Shown one piece after another: positions 20,294 through 31,240 of a stretch of DNA of 64,000 bases. The translations under genes were made by a program, and so were the position numbers. Origin of the DNA: Agrypnia vestita (Eukaryota > Arthropoda > Insecta > Trichoptera > Phryganeidae); contig JADDOH010002111.1 in the NCBI GenBank assembly GCA_016648135.1, forward strand, positions 18,634 through 82,633, read 5' to 3'. Each line of letters begins with the position of its first letter. Position 1 is the stretch's first letter. A model generated the notes under the pieces. It had not been told where the DNA came from and did no database searches. It saw only the letters and a program-made list of their open reading frames with translations.

Positions 20294-21579
20294 TTAGGTC
20301 CTTACATATGAAATTGGCGTTTTGCCGTACTGGCAAATTTGATCTCAAATATCTTCTCTTTGGTTAGGAATTCCAAATCCAAATTTATACAGCTATTTAC
20401 TCACGTATTTGTTTTTTGAAAATTATAATTCATTTGTATTTTCCTCAATTGTTTTTTTCTTTGCGTCACTCAGTTTACAAAATGAAAAACTTGAAATATC
20501 GCGTTATTTACGAGTACGAGTTCCACCGTGGCACCAGTGCTGCAGAAACGGCTCGAAGGATTAATGATGTGTATGGCGACGGTGCCGCAAAAGAAAACAC
20601 AGTGCGTTTTTGGTTCCAACGTTTTCCTTCTGGAAATTTCGACCTGCAGAACAAGCCCCGTGGACGGCCGGAGACCAAAGTTGATAATGAAGAATTGAAG
20701 GCTATTGTGGAAGCGGATCCATCGCAAACCACATCCGAGTTAGCTGCAGGCTGCGGTGTTAGTGATAAAACTGTTTTAATCCACTTGAAGCAAATTGGTA
20801 AGGTGAAAAAGCTTGAAAGGTGGGTACCTCACGAATGAGTGAAGCAAATCAACAAACGCGCGTTGACTGCTGCGTTGCATTACTCAACCGGCACAATAAT
20901 GAAGGGATTTTAAATTGAATCATTACCTGTGATGAAAAGTGGATCCTGTACGATAATCGGAAGCGCTCATCGCAATGGCTGAACCCTGCCGAACCAGCCA
21001 AACCATGCCCCAAGCGAAAATTGACTCCAAAAAAGTTACTTGTGAGCGTTTGGTGGACTAGTGCTGGTGTCGTTCACTACAGCTTTCTTAAATCTGGCCA
21101 GACGATTACGGCAGATGTCTATTGTCAGCAACTGCAAACCATGATGGAAAAGCTAGCTGCTAAACAACCGAGGCTGGTTAATCGCTCTAGGCCACTGCTG
21201 CTTCATGATAACGCTAGACCACACACTGCACAACAGACGGCTACCAAATTAGAGGAGCTTCAATTGGAATGTCTAAGACATCCACCGTACTCTCCCGACC
21301 TTGCCCCAACAGATTACCATTTTTTTCGAAATTGGATAACTTCTTGCAAAGGAAAAAAATTCAACTCCGATGGGGCAGTCCAAACCGCCTTCAAAGATTT
21401 TATTGATTCCCGTCCGAATGGTTTTTTTAGTAAAGGGATCGATGTACTACCTATGAGATGGCAAAAATGCATAGATAGCAATGGTACATACTTTGATTAA
21501 ATAAATATATTATAATAAAAAAAAAATCAGCTTTATGTTCCTCCCATACTAAACGCCAATTTCGTATGTAAGGACCTAA
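20294..21579 (+). mobile_element. mariner transposon, nearly full length
   Basis: Flanked by TA at 20292-20293 and 21580-21581. The inverted ends read TTAGGTCCTTACATATGAAA at the left and, on the other strand, TTAGGTCCTTACATACGAAA, matching for about 29 bp. The length (1286 bp) is typical of the family. The single gene inside is interrupted twice. It resembles the cecropia/Hsmar1-type branch by protein sequence. A recent visitor by its good preservation. Confidence 0.93.
20482..21500 (+). pseudogene. mariner transposase (DD34D), two lesions
   Basis: Start ATG at 20482, stop TAA at 21498-21500, equivalent to about 340 codons against a usual 345. Order of parts: paired helix-turn-helix region (AAETARRINDVYGDGAAKEN, then RFWFQRFPSG), the linker ending VKKLERWVPHE, then the catalytic domain. 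The triad is D in TCDEKW (20931), D in LLHDNARPH (21207) and D in APTDYHFF with exactly 34 residues between the last two, the mariner DD34D signature. Lesions: a one-base deletion after WVPHE (TGA at 20836) and an in-frame TGA at 20916-20918 where an arginine CGA is expected, a likely CpG decay. It would have cut and pasted its own element at TA sites. Confidence 0.95.
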
Positions 21580-21581
21580 TA

Positions 21582-22335
21582 TAAGTAATCTAAAACAATA
21601 TCGAACTTGAAGGTGGAACAGAACACAGATAAATTTAATATTCACAAAAAAAACGAGCGAGCCTTACAGTAGTCGCATTGATGTGTAAATATTTGGCATC
21701 TCACCTTTAAAAAATATTAATTCAGCAGCGACAGAAATTAACCTCAAAATTTAAAAAAGCTAAATACGGAAATATTTATTCATTATTACTCACGTGCATT
21801 TTGTATCAATGATCCTCATTTTTTTAGACACTTATTATCAAAAATTTATTTATAAATATTTATTCATTATAAAATACAACTAAAGAAAATGTATGTACGT
21901 GCATTTCTTTAATATTAAATTTTGCCGCACTGTGAGCTGTCATTAAAGAATTTTGGCGATGTCGATAAAACAGTGTACTTTATTGTCACGACATCTGTGA
22001 TAAAGTTATCAAATAAATATTTGACATGCTAAAGAATAAACTTTTAATGTAGTTTCTTTATTAACAGAACAGTACAAGAAGGTTTATTTTCTTTAATTTT
22101 ATGAATCTCTCAAAAGTTTGAAAGAAACAAACATATATTATACATATATTAATACAATACCAACCTCTCGGAAAATGGGTTGGCAATGGTTGGCATTTTT
22201 TATCACCGCGCGCGCTCACTGGGCAAATAAAGTAGCGCGCGCATCCCCGGCTTCTTGTTTCCTGTTACAAATTTCCTTCCATTTTCACGAAATCACTTCC
22301 ACAGACTACAGGCAAGTTAACAGAGCATCCACCTT
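21582..22335. other. AT-rich, then small GC patch
   Basis: 21582-22110 is AT-rich with no signal. 22180-22320 is richer (CACCGCGCGCGCTCACTGGG) and unassigned. Confidence 0.3.
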
Positions 22336-22341
22336 ATGAGG

Positions 22342-22790
22342 GTGTCTCAAGAATTTGGAATGGAAAAACAAAAATATGCATATTGAAAGTAAGGTCAAAA
22401 TATACAAGACATGCGTGCGACCTATTATGACATGCGCTGTAGAAACGCGGGCTGACACTGTCCGCACCAAAGGACTCCTCAGAACAACTGAAACGAAGGT
22501 GCTGAGATCTATTATTGGAAAAACTCTACCGTGTCCGAAATGAAGACATAAGGAAAACTTGCAAAGTAGAGGACATAGCACGATGGAGTAGATCCAGAAG
22601 GAGATTCTGGTGGGATCACGTAGCCAGAATGGACAGTGACAGACTCGTGTATACAGCAGCGAATGAAATCCCCTCTGGACGACGCGATGCCCACCGGGAA
22701 GACCACCGAAAAGATGGAGGGATAGCTGGACCTCGTCATCTCAGAAGGCGTAGTTTTCTGTAGCATAGATCAACAGATCTACTGAAAGAT
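22342..22790 (+). pseudogene. RTE-like RT C-terminal fragment
   Basis: The frame reads WKNKNMHIESKVKIYKTCVR, PIMTCAVETRADT, LLRTTETKVLRSIIGKT, then after a frameshift near 22540 YRVRNEDIRKTCKVEDIARW, RRRFWWDHVARMDSDRLVYTA. These are the post-polymerase blocks of endonuclease/RT elements (YKTCVRPI...ETRADT...RWxxxRRxxWxxHVxRMD). The zinc-knuckle and 3' tail are unclear. 5'-truncated and frameshifted, so inactive. The sequence to about 22920 could be its 3' untranslated part. Confidence 0.85.
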
Positions 22791-22979
22791 AAAGAAGATT
22801 GCAGGAAAGCGAGAGGAAAGATGTTAGACATCAAAAATTTTGCAAATGGATTGTAAGTCTAGATAAGTTAATTGGGAGATGGATTGAACCTAGGTTTAGG
22901 AAGCGGACAGCGGGTATTGGGGAAAGAAATACTCCCTTAACATGATCCTTATTTTGGCAGACCTCCAACTGGATCTATT

Positions 22980-23290
22980 TAATTTCTTCATCCAGAGTTT
23001 AAATATTATATCGAAGTCAATATTTTGTCACAATTTGTTTTATAGAGATGCGAACACGAAATGCGTGTCAATATTCTTATTATTCTCAAAAAATGCTAAA
23101 CGCTTGTGCTATGAGAATAAGACTATCTTGCTGGTGTCCTAGAATGGAGCGTCATGACCACTACACCAACAAGCTACTCAAAAATGTTTAAAATATTGAT
23201 ATTTGACAGATGTCTTGACGTTTTTCCATTTTTAAGTGTTGGGGTAACAATCACCAAAATGTCAACATTGTTAGTTTCGGAATACGTCGG
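22980..23290. repeat. Interspersed repeat with tRNA-like core, copy 2
   Basis: Matches 5160-5640 at CGTGTCAATATTCTTATTATT-type and GGGTAACAATCACCAA-type blocks. The middle (GTCCTAGAATGGAGCGTCAT, then GACCACTACACCAACAAG) looks like a decayed tRNA on the minus strand. Confidence 0.5.
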
Positions 23291-23429
23291 AATATATCAT
23301 ATTTTTAATTTTAATATTAATTTTTAACGCAACAAAAGTCAAAAGGCCCAATTAATGTAGCGAAACGCTCCACAAAAACACAAAGGATTGCGAAAATCAC
23401 ATTGATGTAACGTTGTTAAAACACTAGAA

Positions 23430-23830
23430 TGCCCCTGGCAAACAGGTCTTGCCCTGTAACGCACTTCACCAACACTACTGTACTTCTTTTTGAAAACCCA
23501 TCTGTTTTTACTCCCTTTCTTTTAACTCGTAGCGTCTGCGGTTTTTTGTCTGCCAGAAAAACTTTGGATCGATTTTTAACCTCTTTACCGTGACCCAATC
23601 GAGCTGAAACTTTGCAGAGAGACTTTTGGTAATGATAAAAATGATCTAACAAATTTTAGGGTAAAATTGTTTAATAATTATAGTATAATTTTTGATTTTT
23701 CGAAATTTTAATTGTTTTTTTTAAATTGGAATCAATACAGATGAGTAATGACCCCGACGCGTGCAGTAGGCACGAAGCCTGATTCAATGAGAAAGGGAGT
23801 ATAATAAAAACTTGTTTTTTATGGGTCAGT
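23430..23830 (-). mobile_element. MITE-like repeat, family R, copy 3
   Basis: Minus orientation. Carries TTTTTACTCCCTTTCTTTTA at the left end (23510) and AGGGAGTATAATAAAAACTTG plus ATGGGT at the right. The GTTATCGGGCCG core is missing, so it is internally deleted. Confidence 0.65.
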
Positions 23831-23949
23831 TTTTATTTATTACCATACCCACACTATACCCACACTTAGTCTGTCCACAAATCCCATGTATCATTTTCAC
23901 TGAAAGATTTCAGCTCATCCTTCATTTCCCTCTTCCACTGCTCTTTTTC

Positions 23950-24280
23950 AGACCATTCACGGCTTCATTCAGTGCGATTTGTTCGCCTGTTTCATCTTCA
24001 ACGCACATGTTGGTTATGCCGCAATAGTCTGGCTTCTTGCGAGCTCTTGATGACTCTACGTGACCTCACCAGGACACGAACCTGGAACCTCCGGCATGAG
24101 AAGCCAAGCAGGACCAATCCGAGATGCATTATGGCATCTTGGATTGGTCCATTGGCGGAAGCCTTCACCAGATCTCTGCCCAAAGCGTGGGAGATGCGTC
24201 TCGTGAACGAGATCCTTTTACTCCACAAGGTCTACCAGTCTTACCATATGACATTATGCCTTGAGATTATGTAAAAATAC
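23950..24280 (-). repeat. Repeat with tRNA T-arm and strong hairpin
   Basis: On the minus strand GGTTCCAGGTTCGTGTCCTGG is a perfect 5-bp T arm with a TTCGTGT loop, a B-box-like signal, but no full cloverleaf can be drawn. Upstream of it on the same strand is the 40-nt hairpin at 24111-24150. Both strands are open for 76-100 codons without family resemblance. Possibly a SINE. I cannot name it. Confidence 0.4.
24111..24150. repeat. 40-nt near-perfect hairpin
   Basis: Arms GGACCAATCC/GGATTGGTCC and GAGATGC/GCATCTT around a 6-nt loop, 16 of 17 pairs formed. Compact enough to be a small-RNA precursor, but no flanking evidence for that. Confidence 0.6.
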
Positions 24281-24339
24281 AAATGAAAACAGACCTATTC
24301 ATATATTTTTAAGTTTGGTTTGATTTCAAAATCTCAATA

Positions 24340-24480
24340 ATTAATTTAGACACTTTATAGATGTACCTACCACAGAGACAAAGCTATTTATATGAGTATA
24401 TATATATATGAAAGTTTTTTGGGCGTTAACAAGATTTACGACCTGTCATTGGCTGGCTTAAGTGATCACATTACACAATC
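24340..24480 (-). repeat. TTAAGCCAGC family copy
   Basis: On the minus strand GTGATCACTTAAGCCAGCC lies near 24452-24470, and CTTTGTCTCTGTGG-type text near 24370. It reads opposite to the copy at 36080-36230. Confidence 0.6.
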
Positions 24481-24573
24481 AAACAAAAAATTTCATACGA
24501 ATTCACGGCTCTGGCGCCTCTTCGTAGATCGCCAAAAAAATAACATAAATGTATACTAAGGCCTAGCAAAGAC

Positions 24574-24616
24574 GCCAACCAATGTTCCGTTATTTTTGAC
24601 GGGTTACACAACTAGT
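24574..24616 (+). mobile_element. Helitron-like 3' end scrap
   Basis: ACCAATGTTCCGTTATTTTT then GACGGGTTACACAACTAGTA. The same end occurs at 56066-56106 (with ACAGCTAGTT) and, in part, at 35548-35575. The CTAGT finish fits Helitrons. The remainder of the element is not identifiable. Confidence 0.45.
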
Positions 24617-25001
24617 ATAAAATTGTATAATATATCACCGATTCCACCCACGATCGATCACACATCTATAAAATTTGAAAAGTTGTATATATTGTATTTA
24701 TGTACCTCGTTTACTTTATTCAATACAACTACGCTATCGCTATATATCATTAAAATTTGTCATTCCCATGAAATAGTATTGTTATGTTGCCCCTGGTAAT
24801 AAGACTTCTATATTTTTTGTGTAAAGTGATAATATTAATTAAAATGGGTGGAATATTTGATTGCAAATAATTGTAAAAAATGTGGCGATAAAATAAATTG
24901 TCAAAGATTTTTGTCGATTTATTGTCATGAGATTTCAAAGCGATAAGGACTCATAATTAAGGATTTCCCAACACCCTGGATGTTTTCAATCATATTAAAA
25001 T
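24617..25001. other. AT-rich, nothing recognised
   Basis: Low-complexity sequence left of the tRNA gene. Confidence 0.4.
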
Positions 25002-25006
25002 AAAAA
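25002..25006 (-). terminator. Likely Pol III terminator of tRNA-Cys
   Basis: A T5 run on the minus strand begins 9 nt beyond the tRNA 3' end, as expected for RNA polymerase III termination. Confidence 0.6.
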
Positions 25007-25014
25007 TTAATTAC

Positions 25015-25086
25015 AGGGGACACCCGGGTTTGAACCGGGGACCTCTCGATCTGCAGTCGAATGCTCTACCACTGAGCTATATCCCC
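25015..25086 (-). tRNA. tRNA-Cys (anticodon GCA)
   Basis: The 72-nt minus-strand sequence folds as a complete cloverleaf. The acceptor stem is GGGGATA/TGTCCCC with one G-U pair. The D arm is GCTC-AGTGGTA-GAGC, and the anticodon stem TTCGA/TCGAG holds a CTGCAGA loop, giving anticodon GCA. The T arm is CCCGG/CCGGG with loop TTCAAAC. The discriminator base is T (U73), an identity element of tRNA-Cys. The internal A box (TAGCTCAGTGG) and B box (GGTTCAAACC) are intact, there is no intron, and CCA is not encoded, as in eukaryotes. It supplies UGC/UGU decoding. No neighbouring tRNA genes are seen. This is the only well supported cellular gene in the window. Confidence 0.97.
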
Positions 25087-25487
25087 GCATGCCTGACCGG
25101 TCGAATATTTGTTCATATCAAACCATCGCGAGTGCATAGCACGAGCACACACACACGTAATACAAACCACCCACACATTGACATTGTGGCTCGCACACAT
25201 GCACACCGAGGAATGCCAGATATGCAGATATGGCGATACGAAATAAATAAGTTTACGCAATAAGATAGTGAATTGTGAAACATCTGTCTGTTCGTAAATT
25301 GCACTGAAATCAGATAATGATTATTTAAAATTTTTAATGATAAATAAGTCATAAATAAACAAAAAAATATATATATATATTACATTCATAGGTGACAAAA
25401 TTTTATAGTGTTTACAAAAATATATAACGATATATTTATTTGTTGCTGAGGATCTTGGCAGAAAAGTAAACACTACACGAATTCGAT

Positions 25488-25534
25488 GCCCTGTCTGCTA
25501 CACTAGTATTTTACTGTATTATAGCAGACAGTGC
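25488..25534. ncRNA. Small hairpin, possible small-RNA precursor
   Basis: GCCCTGTCTGCTA and TAGCAGACAGTGC pair at 12 of 13 positions, with partial pairing continuing into the loop. An outer AACAC/GTGTT helix may extend the stem to about 25466-25555. Either a MITE relic or a pre-miRNA-like hairpin. I do not recognise the arm sequence as any known miRNA. Confidence 0.3.
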
Positions 25535-25559
25535 TCTTCCAGTAGTATGTGTTCAAGAA

Positions 25560-26390
25560 TATTTATTATTTATATAAAGCAGTTCGCACATGAATAATTC
25601 TTAGTGCAAATAAAAATAAGTAACAAATTTAATAATATTGTTAATTCTATATTATGGACATTAAAAATTGATTTAAATTGAATAGTGAATAAAAGAAAAT
25701 ATATAAAAGTAGTTGAAAAGATTAAAATATTCGTATAGGTACGAGTATTTTATACGAAAAAACAATTCTTTAAAACCAATTATAAATATAGATATATAAA
25801 AAATAATATAAATAAGTAAATAAATAAAAAAAATAAAGATGTTTTAATACGCTTTCTTTGCATACATTTGTAATTTATTTTTTAACATCACCGATGTGAT
25901 ATCCAAATATTAAACACGTTCTTTTAAAGTTTAAAATAAAGTTTAAAACAAATTTTCGAAAGGCTTGTGAGTGATGTGATTATAATTTAATGTGAGTAAC
26001 GTGATTGTTACTTTTAATTGAAATAATGATCAAGTAATCATGTCGAAATGATTTAATAATGCACAGTCATCCATATATATAAATGTTGAAAATAGGATAC
26101 ATCTATGATATAATACATAATATAACAGATATGTAATTGAAGGGAAATATAGAAATGAAGGCTCAGTGAATATTCATTCGCCTCCAGGTTGACATTTATA
26201 ACGCCACACGGCAATTATGCTACACCGCAGTGCAACACAGCAGCAACATAGCACGGCGTGGAAACTGCCGCAACAAGTGCATAGTTATTAATCACATTTA
26301 AATTACTTTTAAGTACGATGCAGACTTTACAGTAATAACCATATTGGTGAGTATGGATTCAATATAATAGACAAGTACATTAGAAGGCTC
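25560..26390. other. AT-rich, with a small repeat
   Basis: Mostly A/T. 26160-26290 (ATTCATTCGCCTCCAGGTTG then ACACGGCAATTATGC) resembles 56850-56990 (CATTCGCCACCAGGTTGGCA), an unnamed interspersed repeat. Confidence 0.4.
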
Positions 26391-27130
26391 AGATAAGAAT
26401 ATATCAAACAACTGTTTGTTTTAAACTGTTTCCAGTACCAAACATGGATGATATTTTCAAACAAGTTTCCATATTGAAAATATGTAAAGAAAAAACCTTA
26501 CAGAAAACCGGGAATACTTTAAGCTTATGAGAAATGGAAACCAGTTCATAATGCCTAAATTTTAAACAACCCAAATGCAGAACCACTATATTTATAAAGT
26601 CATTAACTACTACAATCTACCTATCGAGATATGCTGCATCAGAAGCTTTCAGAACAAATAAAAACCTTCCTTAAATCCAACTTAAATTCTTAAATCGTTT
26701 ATATTTTTTCTTTTCAATTGATTCAGCAATATTGTAGATTGACATTTTTAAATATTAGTTGTATTATTTGTATATAATTTAGTTATGTAATGAGAAAAAC
26801 AGAAAACAAAAGACAGTATACATTTTGTTATTTTGACATTTGTAAAACAAATTCCGAAACGTGTATAACGATAATACAATCAATATTTATAAATCGCTTA
26901 AACTTAAAGCTTTTTTCAAAATACTTCAATATTATTCATTATCAGATTACCTTTTATTAAATAACTCACATATGTATCTGTATAAAAAATAAGAACTGAG
27001 GCTCCCTTATCAGACTTAAGAGCTTCTCTTCACTGATGACTACATGACTTCGAAGTATTTAAAAAAATGACAATTTTATATGTAAATATAAGATATGTAT
27101 TTGTAAGTTATATTAAATTTATAAAAAATC
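26390..27130 (+). pseudogene. Non-LTR C-terminus and 3' UTR, same family as 3165-3620
   Basis: MRNGN...MPKF, a stop, TTQMQNHYIYKVINYY, then LPIEI. A possible upstream coding stretch (LFPVPNMDDIFKQVSILK) adds about 30 residues. An extra segment at about 26705-26900 (TTCAATTGATTCAGCAATAT) is a piece of the repeat also seen at 30640 and 34350, inserted in the 3' region. The untranslated end then continues with AGAGCTTCTCTTCACTGATG. Frame broken, inactive. Confidence 0.7.
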
Positions 27131-27351
27131 TATTCTGCAGCTAATAAGGTTGTTATATTAGTAACACAAAGGAAACATGGCGCACGTATAAAGTTTCTAT
27201 GAGAAACATCTAGACTTCTGTTGAACATCAAAATTGACGAAATATACAATACCATCGGTAAATTGGTATCGGCTTAAAGCATTCAAATAAGAAGTGTAAT
27301 GTGGAAAATCTATGTACGAAAAATTCCGATTATACGATATACAAGGTGTAA

Positions 27352-27682
27352 TAGAGCTAGTCCACAATACTTAATAGGTAGATTCCTGCCTTAATTATGA
27401 ATAGGAAATGTTCACGCAATCATGACAATAGTTATGGAAATATGCGACATCAAAGTTTGCATTTTTTTCAATATTTCTGACGTTGGATTATCAATACAGA
27501 AACTTACATCGAATATGAAAAATTCATTCGCTTAAATACAAGTCAAATAAAATGATTAAAAAAACCCTGCAGAAATTTATCGTGGAATTTTTTCGGATGG
27601 TTTCTGTCATGGTTGTTTTAACATTTTCGACTTTTAAAACAGGAATCCACCTGTAAAGTATTGTGGAATAGCTCTGTCATAC
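27352..27682. mobile_element. MITE-like repeat, family C
   Basis: Inverted ends: AGAGCTAGTCCACAATACTT...GGTAGATTCCTGCC at the left, and GGAATCCACCTGTAAAGTAT...TGTGGAATAGCTCTG at the right. Partial copies are at 30105-30200, 45970-46110 with 46660-46800, 47340-47445 and 57650-57890. No coding capacity. Confidence 0.7.
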
Positions 27683-27689
27683 TTATATA

Positions 27690-28134
27690 AGGACGTTCCA
27701 TATGTCTGAATCATCTCAGCGACTTTTTATTTCTTTTATCGACTAGGTATACCTAGGTACTAAAAACACGTCTACGAGATTATCACACGTGGGCATAATC
27801 CAAGATTGTGCCCGTGTGTCAACACCATTATTTGCATCATATGCTTCATTTTAAGATTCATAGAAAAAATATATACTTACTAAAAATAAAACGTAAACCA
27901 TAAATCATACAAAATATTATGCAATCATAATAACGAAAAGTTCCTACGTTCAGTATTTATCATATTTCTATTGTCTATGGATTCACGTAAACGTTTGGTA
28001 TTGTCTATAAATAATATTTCCTTCGTGTAAATCTTGTCTATGTGCTACACTTCATACACAGATATCGCCTATCAAATGTCAAAATGTATGGTGCAATTTT
28101 CGAATCTTTAAAGTATAATATTTTCTTTATTTAT
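27690..28134. other. Unassigned
   Basis: AT-rich, including ACACGTGGGCATAATCCAAGA. No supported feature. Confidence 0.3.
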
Positions 28135-28660
28135 TATTTTTATTATTTTATTTTATTTATTAATTAACGCCCTATAGGGCTTTTACAATATATAGGTAAA
28201 TGTACATAATCAGAATATATAGTTTAAAGAGAAAAAAACAATAACATGTAAACATAATAATGACATAAAGAGAAAAGATAATTTTTTATTTTATTTAAAA
28301 TATAATGGAAACCTAAGAGGTTTATGGATAACATCTTAACATAATTCAATATAAGAAATAATAATAATATAATTTAGATACAAAGTCATTTTTTTATAGT
28401 TGGCCGAGTTTTAGCATTTTTGTCACATCTGTTTTGAATTTGTCAGTGGTCAGTTGTTTGGTCTGTTGTGGCAGGTCATTGTATAGTTTTAGTCCGTTGC
28501 AAATTAGTCGGGATTGTCCTGTTTTTGTTTTGGCGTGTGTTATGAGATAGTTTTGAGCCATTCTAGTGTTGTGTTGGTGTTTTTCGTGTATTTTGTGTAA
28601 TATTATGTCTTCGTCTTGTATACTTAAATACATAAAATATAGATACAAATATATAAAGAT
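28135..28660 (-). pseudogene. CR1/Jockey-like C-terminus and 3' tail
   Basis: The minus frame from 28648 to 28394 reads HNTRMAQNYLITHAKTKTGQ...RLICNGLKLYNDLPQQ...FKTDVTKML. The H.TR......G...NG.K.YN.LP......FK..V pattern is the standard C-terminus of these elements. The untranslated end runs to 28135 and includes GTAAAAGCCCTATAGGGCG and a TTAATAAATAAAAT tail. It is truncated on its 5' side. Same tail type as 29575 and 33390. Confidence 0.8.
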
Positions 28661-29290
28661 AAATATAATATAAATTAAACAGCAAGTATGTATATAAAAA
28701 GCAGAAGCATAAGAAAAACATAATATAATAGAAATTTAAAAACAAAAAAGTAATAATGTAGAGTGAAAAGATATAGCACAAGCATATTTAATATTTATTT
28801 GAGCGTCAATTCCGTTTTATTTTAAAATCAGGACACTTGAAGATACTTTCAGATTGTTATGATGACCACAATCTTGGATTTAGCCCTCGCATGTACCTAC
28901 CTGAGCGACCGCACTTCGCCTGCTTTTGGTCTATTTTCTTTATTTTTTTGTCAATTATACGTACATTAAGGTTGCCATTATAATTTCATTACATTATGTA
29001 TCGATAAAAAATAAAATACTCACATTTTAATGATCCAAAGATGATGGGTAGTTGATTGCACTATTTCACAGCCGATTTCGTCAAATACATGTAATAAAAT
29101 ATCACGTGTTATCGCAAAATGGCGTTTGATGTGTTCGGTTCAAACATTACGTACTAAAAAATCATCAGTCAGTCTCCAATCGCGTTTAAATCTAATGATT
29201 TTGTAAAAAATCTATGGCAGCATCGCACGAACTCAAACGTCAGATCATAACCACATTTCGACGATCGCGTCTTCCTTTAATGTCTCTAGA
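28661..29290. other. Unassigned
   Basis: AT-rich to 28850, then mixed sequence. ATGATGACCACAATCTTGGA (28859) may be a scrap of an RTE-type element. No gene. Confidence 0.3.
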
Positions 29291-29530
29291 GTTTCCGGGT
29301 CTTCCGTGACACTGTTGCGGCACCGACAAAGACTCAAAATTACCGAAATAAAACCAAAAATGCCTTAAACGGACGCCGCAACTTTAAACGGGCTGCGAGC
29401 GGGCGACGCTATTGGCTCGTTTGACCTAATTAGCCAAAAATGTGTGAACAATAATTTGTTAGTGAGGAGCTTCCGCTACAGCCTTTGCGGCTAAACCTTC
29501 GGGGATCCTCCCATTACAGGGATTTTTATG
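29290..29530. other. GC-richer non-coding island
   Basis: Contains GTTTGACCTAATTAGCCAAA (homeodomain-like TAATTA core) and CGGACGCCGCAAC. Not repeated in the window. Candidate regulatory element. Confidence 0.4.
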
Positions 29531-29574
29531 TCACATCTGTACGGGATTTGCGGTCATTCAACTAGGGGTAAGTT

Positions 29575-29890
29575 TATTTATTTATTTAACGCCCTTATGG
29601 GCTTTTACATAAATACAGAATAAAAATTTAAAAGAAATATCATTAGACAGATAAAATAATAATATAGTTAAAGGTACAAATAATAATAGTTAAAAGGTAA
29701 AATAATAATAAAGAAAAATTATTATCCATTTCGTTGAGATGTAAAGAATAGTTCCTAAACACAGTTATATTATCAGCAAAAATGTCAGCCGCCTCTGTAT
29801 GTTCCTTCCCTAATGAGTGTTATCTGGGAATTACAGAGATTGCTAATGCATTAGTTCTCACATTTCCACTTTAATAGAATAATGCACTGT
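29575..29890 (-). pseudogene. Non-LTR C-terminus and TAAA-tailed 3' end
   Basis: The minus frame gives GNVRTNALAIS...SLGKEHTEAADIFADNITVF, shared with 33390-33790 (NALALGNEHAEAADIFADN). This end of ORF2 is followed by AAAGCCCATAAGGGCG and a (TAAA)n tail at 29572-29590. One stop interrupts the frame. Confidence 0.75.
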
Positions 29891-30104
29891 GTCTTGATGA
29901 GCTCAATGGGGCATATAAGTCGATCATACTACAAGTTACATATTATACCTTATTGTAACGTAAATATTTATGAATTTATATAAATATTTATTGAAAATCA
30001 GCAATAAATTTATATTTATTGTCCGGAATGTTGAATTTTTACGTATGGTTAAAACAAAGTGTTATTATTTTATTTAGAGAACTTTTTGGCTATCAACTAG
30101 AACT

Positions 30105-30200
30105 ATTGATATTATGGTTATGATAGCTTGAACATTTTGGACTCATAATCAAAGCAGGAATATAGTCCTGCGAGGTTATTAATGTTTTCCAAATAACCCT
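30105..30200. repeat. Family C fragment (right half)
   Basis: TTTTGGACTCATAATCAAAG, then CAGGAATATAGTCCTGCGAGG and AACCCTGTATATGG. Compare 47340-47445. Confidence 0.45.
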
Positions 30201-30209
30201 GTATATGGC

Positions 30210-30960
30210 CATAGCTGTTTTTTTACAATTTCATCAAAGATTTTGGCTATGTTGGATAATATTGATATAGGACGGTAATTTTTTATGACTTTTTTATTTC
30301 CCTTTTTACATATTAGTTTGATTAAACTTTGTTTATAATTTGATGGCAAATCACCATATTGTAGGCTATTATTTATAATATCTTTAATAGGTTTTGTGAG
30401 AGTTAATATATTGTCTTTAAGTAACTTTGTTATGATTTGGTCGAAGCCAGGGGATGTATCATTTTAAAAATTATTTATGATCTATTTTATGTCATTTTCA
30501 GATATTGTTTTGCATTGAAAAAAGGGTTCATAGCTATGGTTTGGTGATGCGGTTGGTGTGGCCGCATCATAATTTGGTGAAATTTATTTTGCTGGGTTTT
30601 TTCCCCACATTTGAAAAGTACCTAATTATTTTTTCAATTGATTGAGCAACTTTGTAGACTGACATTTAAAAAAATAAATTATTATTTTATTAATTTCACC
30701 AACATGTTTCGGAAAAACATTTCCAATATTTGTTTTTTTGAAAAGTAACTGTTAAAAATGCTAGCACATTTAGTAGCTTCTACCACAGAGTTGATAATAT
30801 TATTTTCATAATTTATTTCTTTTAAATTTTTATTTTCGGATAAATTTTGTGGGTTATTTAATTTATTGATTACCAGATTTTTTCGTCAATTTTTTGCGTT
30901 CTCAATCTGTTTTTTATAATATTCATCGATTGTTTTTATACTCATACTGAATTACTCTTT
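30210..30960 (-). pseudogene. Non-LTR reverse transcriptase, N-terminal RT blocks
   Basis: An uninterrupted minus frame of about 80 codons without a methionine (about 30465-30215) reads NDTSPGFDQIITKLLKDN, then DIINNSLQYGDLPSNYKQSL, IKLICKKGNKK, IKNYRPISILSNIAKIFDEI. These are RT blocks 0 to 2 (SPGxDxI, GxxPxxxKxxxIxxIxKKGN, YRPISLLS). Upstream, to 30960, decayed residues (FNSYFSKKQI, EINYENNIINSVVEA) fit the usual linker to the endonuclease. The catalytic FADD block is not present: the copy is cut at 30210. It may belong with the tail at 29575-29890, separated by a family C fragment. Confidence 0.85.
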
Positions 30961-31079
30961 AAAAAAATACCTCACAATACAGGCTCCGGTCACATCTGAA
31001 ATAATCCACTGTCCAAAGTGGAGTACCTACTCAATCAATTATTTGTGTATAATTAGAATGTAGAATACATTATTATTTG

Positions 31080-31240
31080 AAGTTCCCGCCCAATTAAAAC
31101 GCGCACAGCGAATTTGCCGTGACTTAATTAACGGATCGGTGCTACCCGTTACTCGTTAAGCCGTTAAACGGGCCGTTAGGGTCTATAACGGCGGGGGGCG
31201 GGGCGCAACGGATCGTTACACCCTGGATTATAGTTCGCAC
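31080..31240. other. GC-rich non-coding island
   Basis: CGTGACTTAATTAACGGATC and GGCGGGGGGCGGGGCGCAAC. Several CGTTA/TAACG words in both orientations. Candidate regulatory element. Confidence 0.4.
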
